Below are positions 11,505 to 23,443 of a stretch of DNA of 64,000 nucleotides, in pieces. Positions within the stretch are counted from its first letter, which is position 1. Each line of letters opens with the position of its first letter. Where the stretch lies: positions 620,001 through 684,000 of the forward strand of contig QPFY01000017.1 in NCBI GenBank assembly GCA_003665825.1, in the 5' to 3' direction. The notes beneath the pieces were generated by a model. The model was not told the DNA's origin, did not search any database, and saw only the letters and a list, made by a program, of their open reading frames with translations. This stretch comes from Microbotryum silenes-acaulis. Lineage: Eukaryota > Basidiomycota > Microbotryomycetes > Microbotryales > Microbotryaceae. The position numbers and the translations under genes were made by a program.

Positions 11505-14500
11505 ATGGACTCCGAATCACCTCAAGCTTGGCTCCGAGACCAACAGCTACAGATGGACCGCTCCCCTCGATCGCCTCGCGGATCATCCGCTTCATTTTCG
11601 CGGCCAGCTCCAGCTCACACCAGCCCGGTGCCCGAAGACGGCGAATCCCGTGAAGGTAAAGCCGGCGACGCCCCAACCGCAGTTTTAACAGCTACCAAGA
11701 GACTCTCCGGTTTCGGCACAATTTTCTCGGTCGCTGCACTCGCATCAGGCCTGCCACCTTCGACCCCGTCTTCGGACCAGCAGCTGCCGAATTCGGTGTC
11801 GCCTCCACTTGCCTCCACTTCCGCCGCCGCCGCCGCCGCCGGTCCCAGTTCGGTCACAGCGGCACCAGGTCAAAGCGCCGTCTCGACGCACCAGACCCTG
11901 TCAAGCCCTTGCTTCGTTCATTCACATCTTGATCATTCCCTAGGTAGCGCTTCAGCGTCTCTGAGTCCCCCGCCTTCAGCTCGGGTCCAACTCAAGCATC
12001 GAACGACCGAGTTGGCGCAGCAAGTTCGGGACCGGATCGAGGTCGACCAAGAGGTCGTCCTTGTCGATGGGGATGGGGAGGGTGGGGAGGGTGAGGAGGA
12101 AGGAGAGGATGGGGAAGGGGACGAAGGGAGGAGTTTGACGAGGCAGTTGGCTGAGACCGCTGTTTCGGTCAGGCAGATGAGCAAGCAGTTGGGTGGGTCG
12201 ATCCTCTCGACGCGCCTTTGGTTCGGGGAGTCGGTGTTTGCTCATGCGTCGTGCTTGTCTTCGACCCAGGGCGTGCTCGCGTGGTCTCGCATATTCAATC
12301 GGTGCTCATCATCACCAAGGTATGAACCTTGGTTGATCTCGCGTGACTTGAACCTTTCGCTGATCAGTAGGATCGTCCACTAGGCGCGCGACAACCACTT
12401 GATCCGTCTAACGCGGGAACTTGCCCTCTTCTTGATGGAAACCCCACGTAATGGTCGGGATCGTGGACTCATCGTGTGCGTCTCGATACCTCGTCAGACT
12501 TGCTTGCCCATGTGCAAAATTTTGCTAATTGTAGTATGTGTTCCCACAGTTACGTCGATAGCCAACTACGCAAGTCGAAACGCTTCGATGCCGAAGGGAT
12601 GGAGCGGTCGAACCCCAATTTGTTCCGCCCTTTACAACGGCGATACTCCCGCACGTCATCGTCCGCTTCACTAGCTACAACCGGTCTGAATGGCTCGGGC
12701 TCTAATGAAACGCCTCTCAAGCGCATGACACCTTTGAGTCAGCTCAACGATGCGATGAGACGATCGGGCGAATCCGGGTCCAGCTATCGGCGCGAACCGA
12801 GCTGGAATAACTCGACGGCGTCGTTGAATTACCAGACCGAGGAGGGGCAGTTGAGGTATTGGACGAATGAGATGTGTTCCAAGAGCCCGCATTTGTTTGA
12901 TTTCGTCATCACGGTGAATGATGTTGTCGGGGAAGGTTTTGATCCAGGAAACTGATCTTTTGCCTGATCGCTCCTGCAGCTCGGAGGAGACGGGACCGTT
13001 CTTTATGCGTCGTGGCTCTTTCAACACGTCGTCCCACCCATCATCCCCTTTGCATTGGGTTCGCTCGGTTTCCTCACCAACTTTGATTTCTCCAACTATG
13101 CGTACACCCTCAACCACGCCATCGACCACGGCATACGCGTGAACCTGCGCATGCGTTTCACCTGCACCGTTTACCGCGCGATCGAGGACGAATCGTGCAA
13201 ACAACGTCGCGCGGTACGAAGTGGGAAAACGGGAGGGATCTACATGAGCAATTTGAGTAAAGATGGGTGGGAGGCGATTGAGAGTGGGGGTGTTGATCAG
13301 GCGAGGGAGAGGATCAATAGGGCTGATAAAGGGGGCAAGAAGACGAGGGATAAGGAGATCAAATGCTTTGTTACCAGACCGGCGGAGTCGTTCGAGGTTT
13401 TGGTGAGTCGGGTTGAGCGGATGGGATGAGAGATGAAGGCTGATCGAAGTGACGTATGTTGTGCAGAATGATCTTGTCGTTGATCGAGGACCCTCGCCTT
13501 ACGTCTCTTTGCTTGAACTCTTCGGAGACGAGCACCACATGACGACTGTCCAGGCCGATGGGCTAACGGTCTCAACACCGACAGGCTCAACGGCTTACTC
13601 TGTATGTTTCATCGAGGCTCCCTCCGACTTTGATTGGAGCTCACCCCCTTACTCTGTCGCATCAGCTCTCCGCCGGAGGTTCGCTCGTCCATCCCGAGAT
13701 CCCCGCGCTCCTCATCACACCCATCTGTCCCCACACCCTCTCCTTCCGTCCCATGCTCCTCCCCGACAGTATGGAGTTGCGCATCTGCGTACCCTACAAC
13801 TCGCGCAGTACAGCCTGGGCTTCGTTCGACGGCCGAGGACGCGTCGAGTTGCGTCAAGGCGATCATATCAAGGTCACGGCGTCGCAGTACCCCTTCCCTA
13901 CCGTCTGCGCGGAGAATCAGTCGACGGATTGGTTCCAGGCGATTTCGAGGACGCTCAAGTGGAATGAGAGGGAGAGGCAAAAGAGCTTCGTCGTTGTAGT
14001 GAGTTCGGGTGTATTTCTCCACTTGATGTTTTCTTTTGGACGTTAACATCGCTCGTGTTCGGGTACCTGACGTACTTGCAGGAAGAGAGTCGGAAGAAGG
14101 CATCTAGCGAGAAAGCCGCTTCGACCGCACGGGCTGCTCGTAACGTCGCGATAGAGAAAGCCCGCGCCAACTTTGGTGACGAAGAGGATGAAGTCGATGA
14201 GGAAGAGGACGACGACGAAGAGGAAGACGAAGTCGATACGATGGAGGAGGAATTTGATATCGATGACATATCTTCCGAGAATCAGACGACGAGCTCGTCC
14301 CCCAACGTCATGGCGACCGATCCGACATCGACGATTCCGGCACTTAGTAGCTCACAACGGCCAAGACCGGCTTCACGAGAGAGGGAACATTCCACTGCTT
14401 CGTCCGTCGCGGAGCTAAGGGACGACTATACCGAACGCTTCAAGGATCCTGCCCCTCGACCCCCAAGGCTATCAGCAAGACATTCCCTGAATCAAGTCCC

Positions 14501-14937
14501 GAGCGCCAAAGGTCCTTCGGGTAGCGCTTCTCCAACAGGTGCTCAAGGCCTGACGATGGTGACAACGCGTCGTCGTGAGCGAGGCGAAGAAGGCGATCGC
14601 GATCATTTGAGGGAAAGCCTGAATGTCAAACGGAATATTGGCGGTCAAGCAGCGAGAAGGTTCGGTGCGAGTTCAAGTCTGCTCAGTTCGACGAGTCAGT
14701 GTGCCGAAAAGACTTCGTCGAAGGGTGGGGACGAGGACGAGGACGGGGACGAGGACGAGGACGGGGACGAGGACGAGGACGGGGACTCGTCCAGGATGGA
14801 ACGCGCTTTCGCTGTCGTTGGTGTTGATAGCGATACCTCTGCTGTGAGTCGGGAGCATTTCGACTGCGCATCCTTTAGGTGTAGTGCTGACTCGCGATTT
14901 CTCTTTCGTTTTTACGCAGAGCGAATCTGAACTTTGA
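11505..14937 (+). CDS. UTR1: NAD kinase
   Basis: ATP-NAD kinase, which makes NADP from NAD. Exons run 11505-12192, 12270-12319, 12384-12475, 12550-12910, about 12980-13401, 13467-13601, 13668-13999, 14082-14843 and a short last exon ending SESEL at 14937. All joins keep frame. Key motifs are LGGDGTVLYASWLFQ (GGDG nucleotide site), FALGSLGFLTNF, and TPTGSTAYS across an intron to LSAGGSLVHP. The N-terminal ~230 residues are Ser/Pro/Ala-rich and end in an acidic Glu/Gly run. The C-terminal tail, after the kinase domain, is acidic and Ser-rich with a DEDEDG tandem repeat. No mitochondrial presequence is obvious, so a cytosolic Utr1-like role is more likely than a Pos5-like one. The yeast name is by family only. 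Confidence 0.88.
14727..14786 (+). repeat. 18-bp tandem repeat in NAD kinase tail
   Basis: An 18-bp unit of GAC/GAG/GGG codons is repeated a little over three times with no change of frame, encoding Asp-Glu-Asp-Glu-Asp-Gly blocks. Slippage would change the length of the acidic tail without a frameshift. Confidence 0.9.
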
Positions 14938-15714
14938 ACTGACACCTCTATATTATGTAGTACGATTGCTGAGCACTGTTGCGTAATTTACGAGAGAAGC
15001 AAGCACGAAACACACGAGAAAACTACGAAGGGAAAGACCTGACCAAGCGTCAAGAGCGGACATGTATACCACGTGACAAAGCCTACTGACGAAGAGAAAC
15101 GACATGCTTGAGCAGCAGAAGAGATCACTCAGACGACGCGACATAGCCTGCTAGACTTCAATAGTCCAAGTCGGAATTCGGAATCATCTCACAAATCTAC
15201 CCAGTGCTTTATTGCCTGAGTTCGGCGATCCTGGGAAGGAGAGGCGAAGAGGTGAATTTCCGGAGACGTGCCAAATGGTACGAGATTGGTCGCTTACCGC
15301 TCACCGCTTCACCGCTCATCAATCATTCACGATCATGCGCGCCCTGGTGCGGCATCCCAACACTAGGGAGTCGAGTCTCCTGATAATGCTCGCATCATAC
15401 ATTTGTCTAGCGAAGAAGGCTAGTAGTTGCAGCAGGGCTGGAAAGAAACCCGGAAGGGACCGTAGTGTAATGCGATGAAAAGAAAAAGCAAAGAAACAGA
15501 AGACAAAAGTACTACAGGGAGGATCGTTTTGCGAGGCGTAGCGCGTAGTCATACGCGTAGCGCAAGCGTCAACCATCGCAGAGTGGTCGATCGTATCAGG
15601 AATACTAAGGAGATCAAGTCTGACCTCCTAGGGACGAGCGAGCCGCTATTTACACAATCACTATGCAAGTCCTGTCCAGCCACCGAACGTGGGCGTCGCT
15701 CAGCCGGGCCCATT
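14938..15714. other. Convergent intergenic region
   Basis: Lies between the ends of NAD kinase (+) and the F-box-like gene (-). I see no coding segment with family features, no tRNA-like B box and no clear repeat. It is probably the two 3' UTRs. Confidence 0.4.
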
Positions 15715-17719
15715 TCAGTCAACAAGAGCGAACCTGGACGACCCACCAGGTCCAAACTCGTCCTCAGAGTCGTATCCGTCTTCCGAGTCGTCACCGTCGA
15801 GACCGTCGCCGTAACCCCAATGGTGAAAGCCTTGATAGCGGTACAAGTTGTCCTCGTCGTCGCCCCTCTCGGCGTAGTACAACTGCGCGTCCAGGTCCTC
15901 TTGTCGATAATCGTCATCTTCGTCCTCCGAATCGGAGTCGGGATCCTCGACGACGAGATCGATCCCTTTATGGAATGCCAACAGCTCGAGACTTTCCATT
16001 TGCGCCGGGGTGAGGAACGAGTCTTGAATAACGATCAAGCTCTTGAGCGTTGACTCGTGCATTGTAATGAAATCTTCGACAGTGGAGTATCCGAAAAGCT
16101 CGCACATCCCGAGCTCAAGCTGCTTGATGGGGCAATCGTTGAAGACTGTCAGGATCGCAGGGTCATGATCCGTCTCGAGGACGAGCGTATCGAGTTTGGG
16201 CAGCTTCCACGGTCGAAGGAGCTGCTCGCGTGGACCAAACCCACCCTCTGCATCCCCTTCGGTTTGGGCACTGTCCAAGAGATCCGCGAATTCAAGAGCA
16301 AAACTGTCGAGATCGAGCACCTCCAACGTCGCCGACAGTTTCTCGACGGCCCGTCGCAGCGCGTCCCACGTGATCTCCGTCGCATCGGATAGCGCAATAA
16401 GTTTGAGCGGGCCTTTGAATTCGTGGCTGGCGAAGCGCGTATCAAGCCAATACGCATTGTCAAGAGTGAAGCTTTCAAGGTACTTCAACTCGGCCAAAGC
16501 CCTGTACACGCATTCGGGACCGTCGTCCTCGTCATCTTCCGAGGTCGGCTCAAAGCCAAGGTGGAGACGCTTCAAGTTCGGGAACGCGCCAAGCATCACT
16601 TCGAGCTCGTTGAAGGGTATCATCGAATTCGAGTCGCCGTAAAGGGTCAGGTCGATGATTTGAGGACCGACCCCTCCCTCTTCCAGCAATGAGCCCGGGA
16701 ACGAGTCGACGACCGGCACCCTGCTCGGATCCGAAGGACCATCATTTCTCGGGAAGTGGGCCAACAGGTCGAAATCGAGCGTCTTGAGTTTGGGAAGTTT
16801 CCGAAGGATCTCCTCGAAGAGCAAAGCCCTCGCTGTCGCGTATTGGTGCCAATACAAGGTGTCCTTGGATCGGGGACAGATCCCTGCCGCAGCCAGGGCG
16901 TCGAGAACTTCGATGTAGTCGGCGTGCATGCTGCTCTTCTTCTTTGCGGGAACCGCTTTTCTCTTCCGATGCACAACTTTCGCATCGGTCGAAGGATCGT
17001 GATGATCGGCTTCGGGTTCGTCATCGTCGTCGTCGTCGTCATCGAGCTCGGTGTCCTCCCAGTTCGTATCGTCGCCTTCGTCATCCGGCCCTTGTGTGCA
17101 AAATTCATTGATCGAGAAGCTGAGACCTTCAATGTGCTGCCCATGTCGAGGTATGATGGTCGTGTAAAAGTAGTAGATATCCGGAAGGGTCTTGGTGTCC
17201 ATATGAACGGCCTATATGGTCGATGGGGAGGGTAGAGAGGGGCTGCATGAGTGTTGGGTCCGAAGCGGTCGCATGAGAAACGGGACCTACACTCCAAATA
17301 AAGGGCTGAGCCAGAGCGGCAAATTCCCTATTGACGAGGGAAAGCTGGCACATCGTCCTGTGCACTGAAACGCGAGCGTACCTGCCATCAAAGCTGCTGT
17401 CGTCGTCGTCGTCATCAACTTGCTTCCGCTCCGCTATGATGGCTTTCGGCGGCGTCTCGACCGACTTTCCCTTACTCGACGTATTGTTCTTGCTGACTTG
17501 CTTTACATTCTCCTTCTCCTCTTCCACAACAACCTCCTCGACCGGGTCGTCGTCGTCATCATCATCCTCCTCAGCTGCGAGCGCGGCTTCGCAATCGACC
17601 TCGTGCACCATCGCGACGATGATCGCCTTGAGTTCCGGTGGCAACGTGCCAAGTGAGGGTTTGGGTCGCTTCGTAGGGGACGAAGTAGAAGCTTCCGCTG
17701 AGGATTCCAGGTTACTCAT
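15715..17719 (-). CDS. F-box/leucine-rich-repeat-like protein
   Basis: Two exons: 17719 to about 17292, and 17212 to 15715, joined in frame (QPFIWS then AVHMDTKTLPDI). I start at the ATG giving MSNLESSAEAST; an upstream ATG at 17830 is also in frame. The N-terminus has a degenerate F-box-like helix (LGTLPPELKAIIVAMVHEV) interrupted by Asp/Glu/Val-rich low complexity, then LSLVNREFAALAQPFIW, typical of fungal F-box-like proteins. The long second exon has irregular leucine-rich repeats (for example LKTLDFDLLAHF, LKRLHLGF, LEVLDLDSF, LDTLVLETDHD) and an acidic C-terminus. The likely role is an SCF substrate adaptor, inferred from architecture. The broken relative at about 18480-20500 suggests local duplication. 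Confidence 0.7.
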
Positions 17720-18034
17720 CGTGGCGGGGTTTGTCGAAGAAAGAGCGAGTGCTGCAAGGCGACGAGTTAGTCGGCTGTCGGCAACTGGCCACGTGCGATG
17801 AGGCACAGGACCGAATGAGGTATGCAGCATGATTCGCTAAGGCTCACAATAGGCCCTAAAGAGTCACTTGAAACAGGCAGATACGGACTTGCAGCCCAGA
17901 GCGGACAGATGGGGGTTAAGAGAAGGAAGCTGGCACGGCTGACTCGGTCGAGTGGGGGCGAAGTGGGCCGTCAAAATCACACGCCCAAGTCCGAAACGTG
18001 ACTTGGCCTGATAGGGATGATAGGACAGATCAGG

Positions 18035-18235
18035 CCGGGCTTTCGGGGGTCCTCATAAGCCGCCCCCCGCGCAGGAATTTCTACCCAAGCCCGCTCCTCC
18101 AGCCTTGTCAGTTCCGCACTGCTTGCCGCTGCTGTACCAGTTCATCGCTGTGTACCTCTGCCACCCTCCTGCCAAGGACCTTCCCCAGCGATCACGGAAG
18201 CACCCGCATCAGTCTCTGCCAGACTGCTTGTGAAG
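18035..18235 (+). mobile_element. Fragment of the 45.4-48.7 kb element family
   Basis: Bases 18059-18235 resemble 45844-46085 in the same orientation, for example GCGCAGGAATTT, GTCAGTTCCGCACTGC and CCACCTCCTGCCAAG-type blocks, with scattered substitutions. The 69-nt segment 45957-46025 of the larger copy, which starts GT, ends CACAG and contains a CTGAC branch-like site, is exactly absent here. Just upstream, 18035-18053 matches the TIR core of the element at 17 of 19 positions. An 8-bp inverted repeat (GGCCTGAT/ATCAGGCC, 18005-18036) lies beside it. I read it as a degraded or nested copy. Confidence 0.65.
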
Positions 18236-18479
18236 TCTCAGTGCATGTGGGGCGAAAATCGAACCAGCACGTACTTCATATCATTCGATGTGCAGGAAGT
18301 CAAATTCCCTGGCCCAGCTGAAGGATTCGTGTCAGCGGTAACCAACTCGATGACAAGGGACCCCCCTGCAGATTTGGTTAGAAAGGTCTTCAAGGCCCAT
18401 ACCCCAAGGAAGGAGGACTGGAAAGTCGGAATCTATTGAGACGGCAGATGGTAGGAGTGTGGGAATGGTGTCGCGTATA

Positions 18480-20500
18480 GATCATGTCTGATCTGCAGGT
18501 TGACGTAAACCAGGATACCAGGGAGACCGTGGATGCAATGCTCCAGCGCCCGATTCGGAGATACGAGTCCCAGGTCAACGAGGTCACGACGATAATCCTT
18601 GCCAGCCTTTTCGACGGGAGCTGTAGCGAGAGCAAATCGGACGTGAAGTTCAGCAGTACTTTTCAGCATACGGTCGCACGGCCCATAGCCACGAATGCGC
18701 AAGGCGTGGTGTCTGCGCGTAAGGCGGTATGGAGGATGGATGCAATTGTCAAAATGTGCGGGCCGGGTGATGGAATAGGAGCCGCCGCTCCAGTCTCGAG
18801 CTCAAGCCGGCGAGCCCAGGGGATGCTATCGGGACTGAAGTTCGCATCGTAGTAGTAATCATTGAAATGTCCTTCGCTGTCTTCGTCTAGTAGGCAACCC
18901 GAGTTGGTCCAGTCTTCGACGTCCAAACAGATGTCGAATCGGTCCGCGGTAGCGCGCAGTTGGTCCACATCGGGCCGGCTGAGCATTTCAATCATCTTTT
19001 CAGTTCGAGCTTCCACAGCGCCGTCTCAGAGTACTGGCGCAAAAGCCTGCTCAGCATCGGAAGCTTGATCTTTTTGCTGGGGCCAAGAAGCAATACCTAA
19101 ATGGAGCTTTGCAAAAAGACCTCCAGAATCTCGCTGGGATCATAGGTACTGAGGCACGGTTTCGCGTGTTTGCAAAGCGTCAACACCTTCGCGGATCTTT
19201 TTCGTCTGGTGCTGGATGCTTGGTCACTGCTGCGACGCGAACCAGGTTACGAAAGCCCCTGATACCCGGCCCTCGCACGCGCGTTCGGATTGGATCCAGG
19301 TCGAGCGCGACAAGTGTGTCGGATAATTGCTCAAGAAAATTGGCGTACGCCATAGACGCAGGCCATAGAGGTTGGCGTGTCGTCGTTACAAAACTTCCGG
19401 GAGATGTGTCCGAGCGGGCGGGACCACATGGCCGAACTGGAGAAGAGAGTCTCGAGATGGTTTGCCCCATCCGAGTCAATGCCGGGAAAGGTGAGGTGCT
19501 CTAGGCTGACGAACGCTTGCGTCAGCGTCAAATGCTTCGAACAGACCGATTAGAACTCGTGCGGTTTCTCGAGCGACGGGAAGGAGAGCCAATCCACATT
19601 CTGCGCAGTGAAAGCAATTCAAATGCAAAACTGGACGCGGAGATCTGGGACCCCTCGCCCGACAGATGTTCGAGGGTGGTGTGACCCGCCGCCCATTCTT
19701 CGCGGTCGGCTCGAGGAGGGCGAGAGAGAACAATTCCAGAGCGGGGATGATTTCGAAGTGGCCAAAACGCTTGTGTCGTACTCCTACAAGCTGCTGGTCG
19801 GTCAACGCGCAACTGAGGTGGCCGAATAGAGGAAACTTGAGCAGCATCGCCCTCACAACTTGACGCATCGCCCCTTGACCTTATCCGACGACCGTGTGGT
19901 CGGGGCACCCCTTACAGAGTCTCGCGGGCTCAATGGCGTCTAGTATCTCTTCGGGTTTGACCACACTGAGCAACGAGTGGAAAGTGGGATCATGGGGAGC
20001 GCCGTACCCTTCTCGCAGCTCTTCTTGAACTCCGCAATCTCCACTTGCGGCTGGGTCAAAAACGCGCTGCTGGGATCGAAGTAATAGGCCTTGACGTACT
20101 GACCATATTGGGCAAGGAGGTCGTTGTAGAAGAAGAGCGAATCGCCAAGATAATGGCGCGCGTGAACGACTCTCTGTGATAGATCATGACAGGTGAGCTC
20201 GACTGTAAGCCCCTGTGATCCCGCAGCGAAAGCTGCTTAAACTCCCTGTTGACGAGCGAGAGCGCTTTCATCACCGGATGCTGCAGCAGTCAGAAGCAAG
20301 ATAGAATCCTTGCACGTGATTTGTTTGATGCCGCCACTATCCCCCCGCAAAATAAGACAGAGACCAATATCGGCCAGGAATGAAACGATGAATGCCTCCA
20401 GCTCAGCTCGGTCGGAAGGCGCTGCGGGTGGGTCGGGGATTGCGGACCCGATGATGATACGCGAGGTGAGAGCTCAGGAAGCTGGAAGAGACTCTAAACG
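18480..20500 (-). pseudogene. Degenerate F-box/LRR-like gene
   Basis: Pieces of an F-box-like protein occur in order on this strand but in different frames. They are PSDRAELEAFIVSFLADIGL near 20420; ALSLVNREFKQLSLR near 20250; QYVKAYYFDPSSAFLTQPQ near 20080; SLEHLTFPGID near 19480; and KLPMLSRLLRQYSETALWKL running into MIEMLSRPDVDQL near 19000. The last pair is separated by a one-base shift at a run of A. LSLVNREF matches the intact neighbour at 15715-17719. Some frame changes could be unseen introns, but the late one has no splice sites. The boundaries are approximate. Confidence 0.55.
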
Positions 20501-20882
20501 CAACAAAAAGGATCAGTCTCAACGTGGAAGAGTTCATCTTCGACTTTTAGGCGCTCGAAAGGTATGCTGATCGACGAACTTGGCGCTGCCTCTCACACCA
20601 CCTGCGCACCTGATGAAAATCAGTCTACGCCACCGTCGAAGTCGATCGAAGTCGGGCTGCGAATCGCGGTCAGGGATGGAATGGAAGGGAAAAAGTAGGG
20701 CTGCTTAGGGATGTGTATATGGTGTCAGCGTAATCTGTCTTCTCTCCGACCTTGCTGCCAAGTTTGCGACGGTGAAAATTCTCCACTCGAGTCATTTAGA
20801 AGGGAAAGCGGACCTGAACTTCGATAGATAATATAGCAATACAACCCATTCCAAGATGGCCATAAATTATTCCAGTCTCTAT

Positions 20883-22522
20883 TCACATCACCACACACCC
20901 GCAACCCCCCTTCTTGCCATTTTCATCCGCCAAGCCGGCCCCATAACTCATGCTCGCGTTCCTATCCAACCCCAAATTCGGGTTCTTCTTCCTCGGCGGT
21001 CGCTGCTCGTCCGAGACTTCGACACGTAGCGCCGGTCGTTCCATCATCGCGACATTACCACTGAAGTTGCGGTCATCGCCGCGGTGCGTTCGGAGCCATT
21101 CTTCGCGGGCGAGTTTGGCGCGGGCCGTGGAGCGCACGATCGATTGAAAGGCCGAGTCGACGTTGACGCTCATCTTGGCTGAGCATTCGGTAAACTGAGT
21201 GATCCGGCATTTGTGGATTAGTCGAGCCGAGATACTCGAGAACATGAACATTGGGCTCACAAGTCCACCTGCTGATCGTGCGTATGCCATCGCCGTCTGC
21301 GCCGACACGACCCTTTCTTTCGATGGCTTGTCGCATTTGTTGCCTGGGGAAGACTCGCCATTAAGGGGCTACAATCAGGCTCCCAGCTCTATGTCGAGTC
21401 TATTGAGGGGTACCACTTACCTAGAATTAGGAATGGAAAGGGTGTATTTTCGGGGGTATCTTCGTTCGTCGGATCGTCGTGAGGCGACTTGACTCGTCGG
21501 ATGCTATCGAGTCAAGGGTTGCAAAAGGTGAGCGGACCGATCCCCAAGTCGGACACGATGGAGGGTCGTCTTACATGTGTAGGAAGGTCGGGAGTTGCTC
21601 GAAAGAGCTATGTGAATCTATAGAATACCTGTGGGGTGTCTCGACAAGAGAGAAGTGAGCTCATGAGTTCTTGACTTCCTCGAATTGGTAGGGACTTGCG
21701 CCACGATGAATCCATCTCCTTCCCTCGCTGTTGCCTCTTCCCAAGCTCCTCGGTACTCTTCTTGCCCCTGGATACGAGAGTGACATGGTATGCGTGATAA
21801 CCATCAGTCGACATTTCAAGGCTGACTGACTGGAACCCCGATCGTCGCAAAGACGTACTGCCGTGTCGACGATGTCAATCGAGTACTCCTGTCCGTCGAC
21901 CGTCAACTGTGTCGTATAGCAATCCTCGACCGTCGGATCATAATCCTCCGAGAACTCTCGCTTGAGCAGAGCGAGTACGAGTGATGACTTTCCGACACCA
22001 CCGTCACCTATAAATGCGTTCGATCGAGCATTTGGAGAAGGGGGAGCAAGAGAAGGCATCGTCATTCGTGTCAGGATACGTCATTCATCTTTCCGTTACG
22101 CGCAGTCGCTTCGAGATCAAAGCTGGGTGAAAGTTGATCATGATAACTTGAAAACTGAAAGATCGCCTGTCGAAAGGATGATTATCATCGATTGGCATGT
22201 TTCATGTGCTCGACATGGCCTTGGTGGGGACAGTGCGGCGCTAAGCTTCCCGTAAGGAGCTGGAGCGTAGGCTCGAGCTGGCAAGTGTCCAACATCAATG
22301 GCGGTGTAACCCATCGACCAAGCCGTTCCTTCTCCTGCGGTGCCGTATGTACCTTGTCGAGCGTGTTATAGGGGAGATACACGACCAGATCGGCGCGTCC
22401 TTCCCGCGTTACACGCGACGGAGTCCGAACTCATCCAACGTCTTGTCTCCAGGAATCCAGAGTTCAGATGAGCACGACTCACCTACGACCACAATATTGA
22501 GCTTGATCGGACCGGAAGCCAT
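20883..22522 (-). pseudogene. Ras-subfamily small GTPase gene, apparently disrupted
   Basis: Exon 1 (22522-22483) gives MASGPIKLNIVVVG. After a ~475-nt intron, exon 2 (22007-21859) gives the P-loop GDGGVGKSS, effector DPTVEDCYTTQ and VDTA. The exon from 21767 gives GQEEYRGAWEEATAREGDGF. Later pieces give FEQLPTFLH, IRRVKSPHDD, FPFLIL, NKCD (G4), FTECSAK (G5) and a C-terminal GCGCVVM, a CaaX-type prenylation box. Two defects are visible. The frame shifts near 21695-21702, where FIVA is followed in another frame by SPYQFEEVKNS; about ten bases seem to be missing. The next expected donor reads ATGAGC at 21664 instead of GTGAGC. The intact product would be a membrane-anchored Ras-type switch. Sequence error is an alternative to true loss. 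Confidence 0.65.
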
Positions 22523-23443
22523 CTCTTGGTCTGAGGTTCCGGATGCGGGGGAAATGGTAGGGAGGGGAACTGGTCGCTGGTCAATCACTCGTCGTGATCG
22601 AGAGAGTTTGGAGCTCAGAGCTTGGCCGTGCCGCGCGGCCGTTTGGAAAGATCAGAATCTCTGCGAGAATTAAGAAGGTCTGGAGCGATCGCTCTCCAGA
22701 GACTTTGCGGCCCGGCGCTTTCCAAGCTGAGGATGGATCGATCACCACTGGGATCGATATTACAAATTTTCAAATTTTGAGCCAGGCCGGTGAAGCTTAT
22801 CGTATTTTATGTATAGTACCCCGGCTTTGTTTTACAATTTACAATTGTCGCAAGTCTTCTTGACCCCCGCTTGGTAAAGTGCGGCGATCTTTAATCGGAG
22901 AAATTCGGGAGTGGGAAGACCGCATGCCAAAGATCTGGGTAGTGCCACCTTTCCGGATCCAATCTATCGAGCTGGAAGAAGTAGCTAGAGCTCTTGAACG
23001 ATCCGTAGGGTGTTGCTCAACTTGAATTGGTTTTGAAGTCGCCGACACCGGCCGGTACCGGCCGCCTCCTTTGCTCCGAACGATTTGCCCGAGCCGACTT
23101 GATTCACGCGGAACGTTATCAGCGAGTGTGTGCTGCATGACATTCGGTATCTGTTGAAAGTGCAAGTAGTTGGACCTTTAGCAATAATATTCCCTGTTGG
23201 ATGGTCACTGCATCAGCCGTTACAAGTGCGTTCGGCCGGGCGTCGGGCCGTCGGGCACTTGCAATAGCCGCGGGTTGTCGATTTCTTTTTAGCTTAGCAA
23301 AAAAATTGAGGTCTCAAACCGAGTTGGCGGCAGCGCGAGCTTTGAGAAGCCGCTGCTGCCGGCTCTGATTCGACGACGGTTCCCACTACTCGTCTGCTTG
23401 CGTGGAAAGGATTCCTCCGCCGCCGATCGTCTTCGTCGCGTGA
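22523..23443. other. Divergent intergenic region Ras-like / SLC1
   Basis: Shared upstream region of two divergent genes. No coding segment was recognised. It contains a perfect 16-bp palindrome at 23049-23064 (CGGCCGGTACCGGCCG) and an imperfect CAAGTGC/GCACTTG inverted repeat near 23224-23264. Confidence 0.4.

Noticed and set aside
23049..23064. 16-bp palindrome CGGCCGGTACCGGCCG
   Set aside because: GC-rich palindromes of this length can arise by chance in such sequence; noted in the intergenic entry only.
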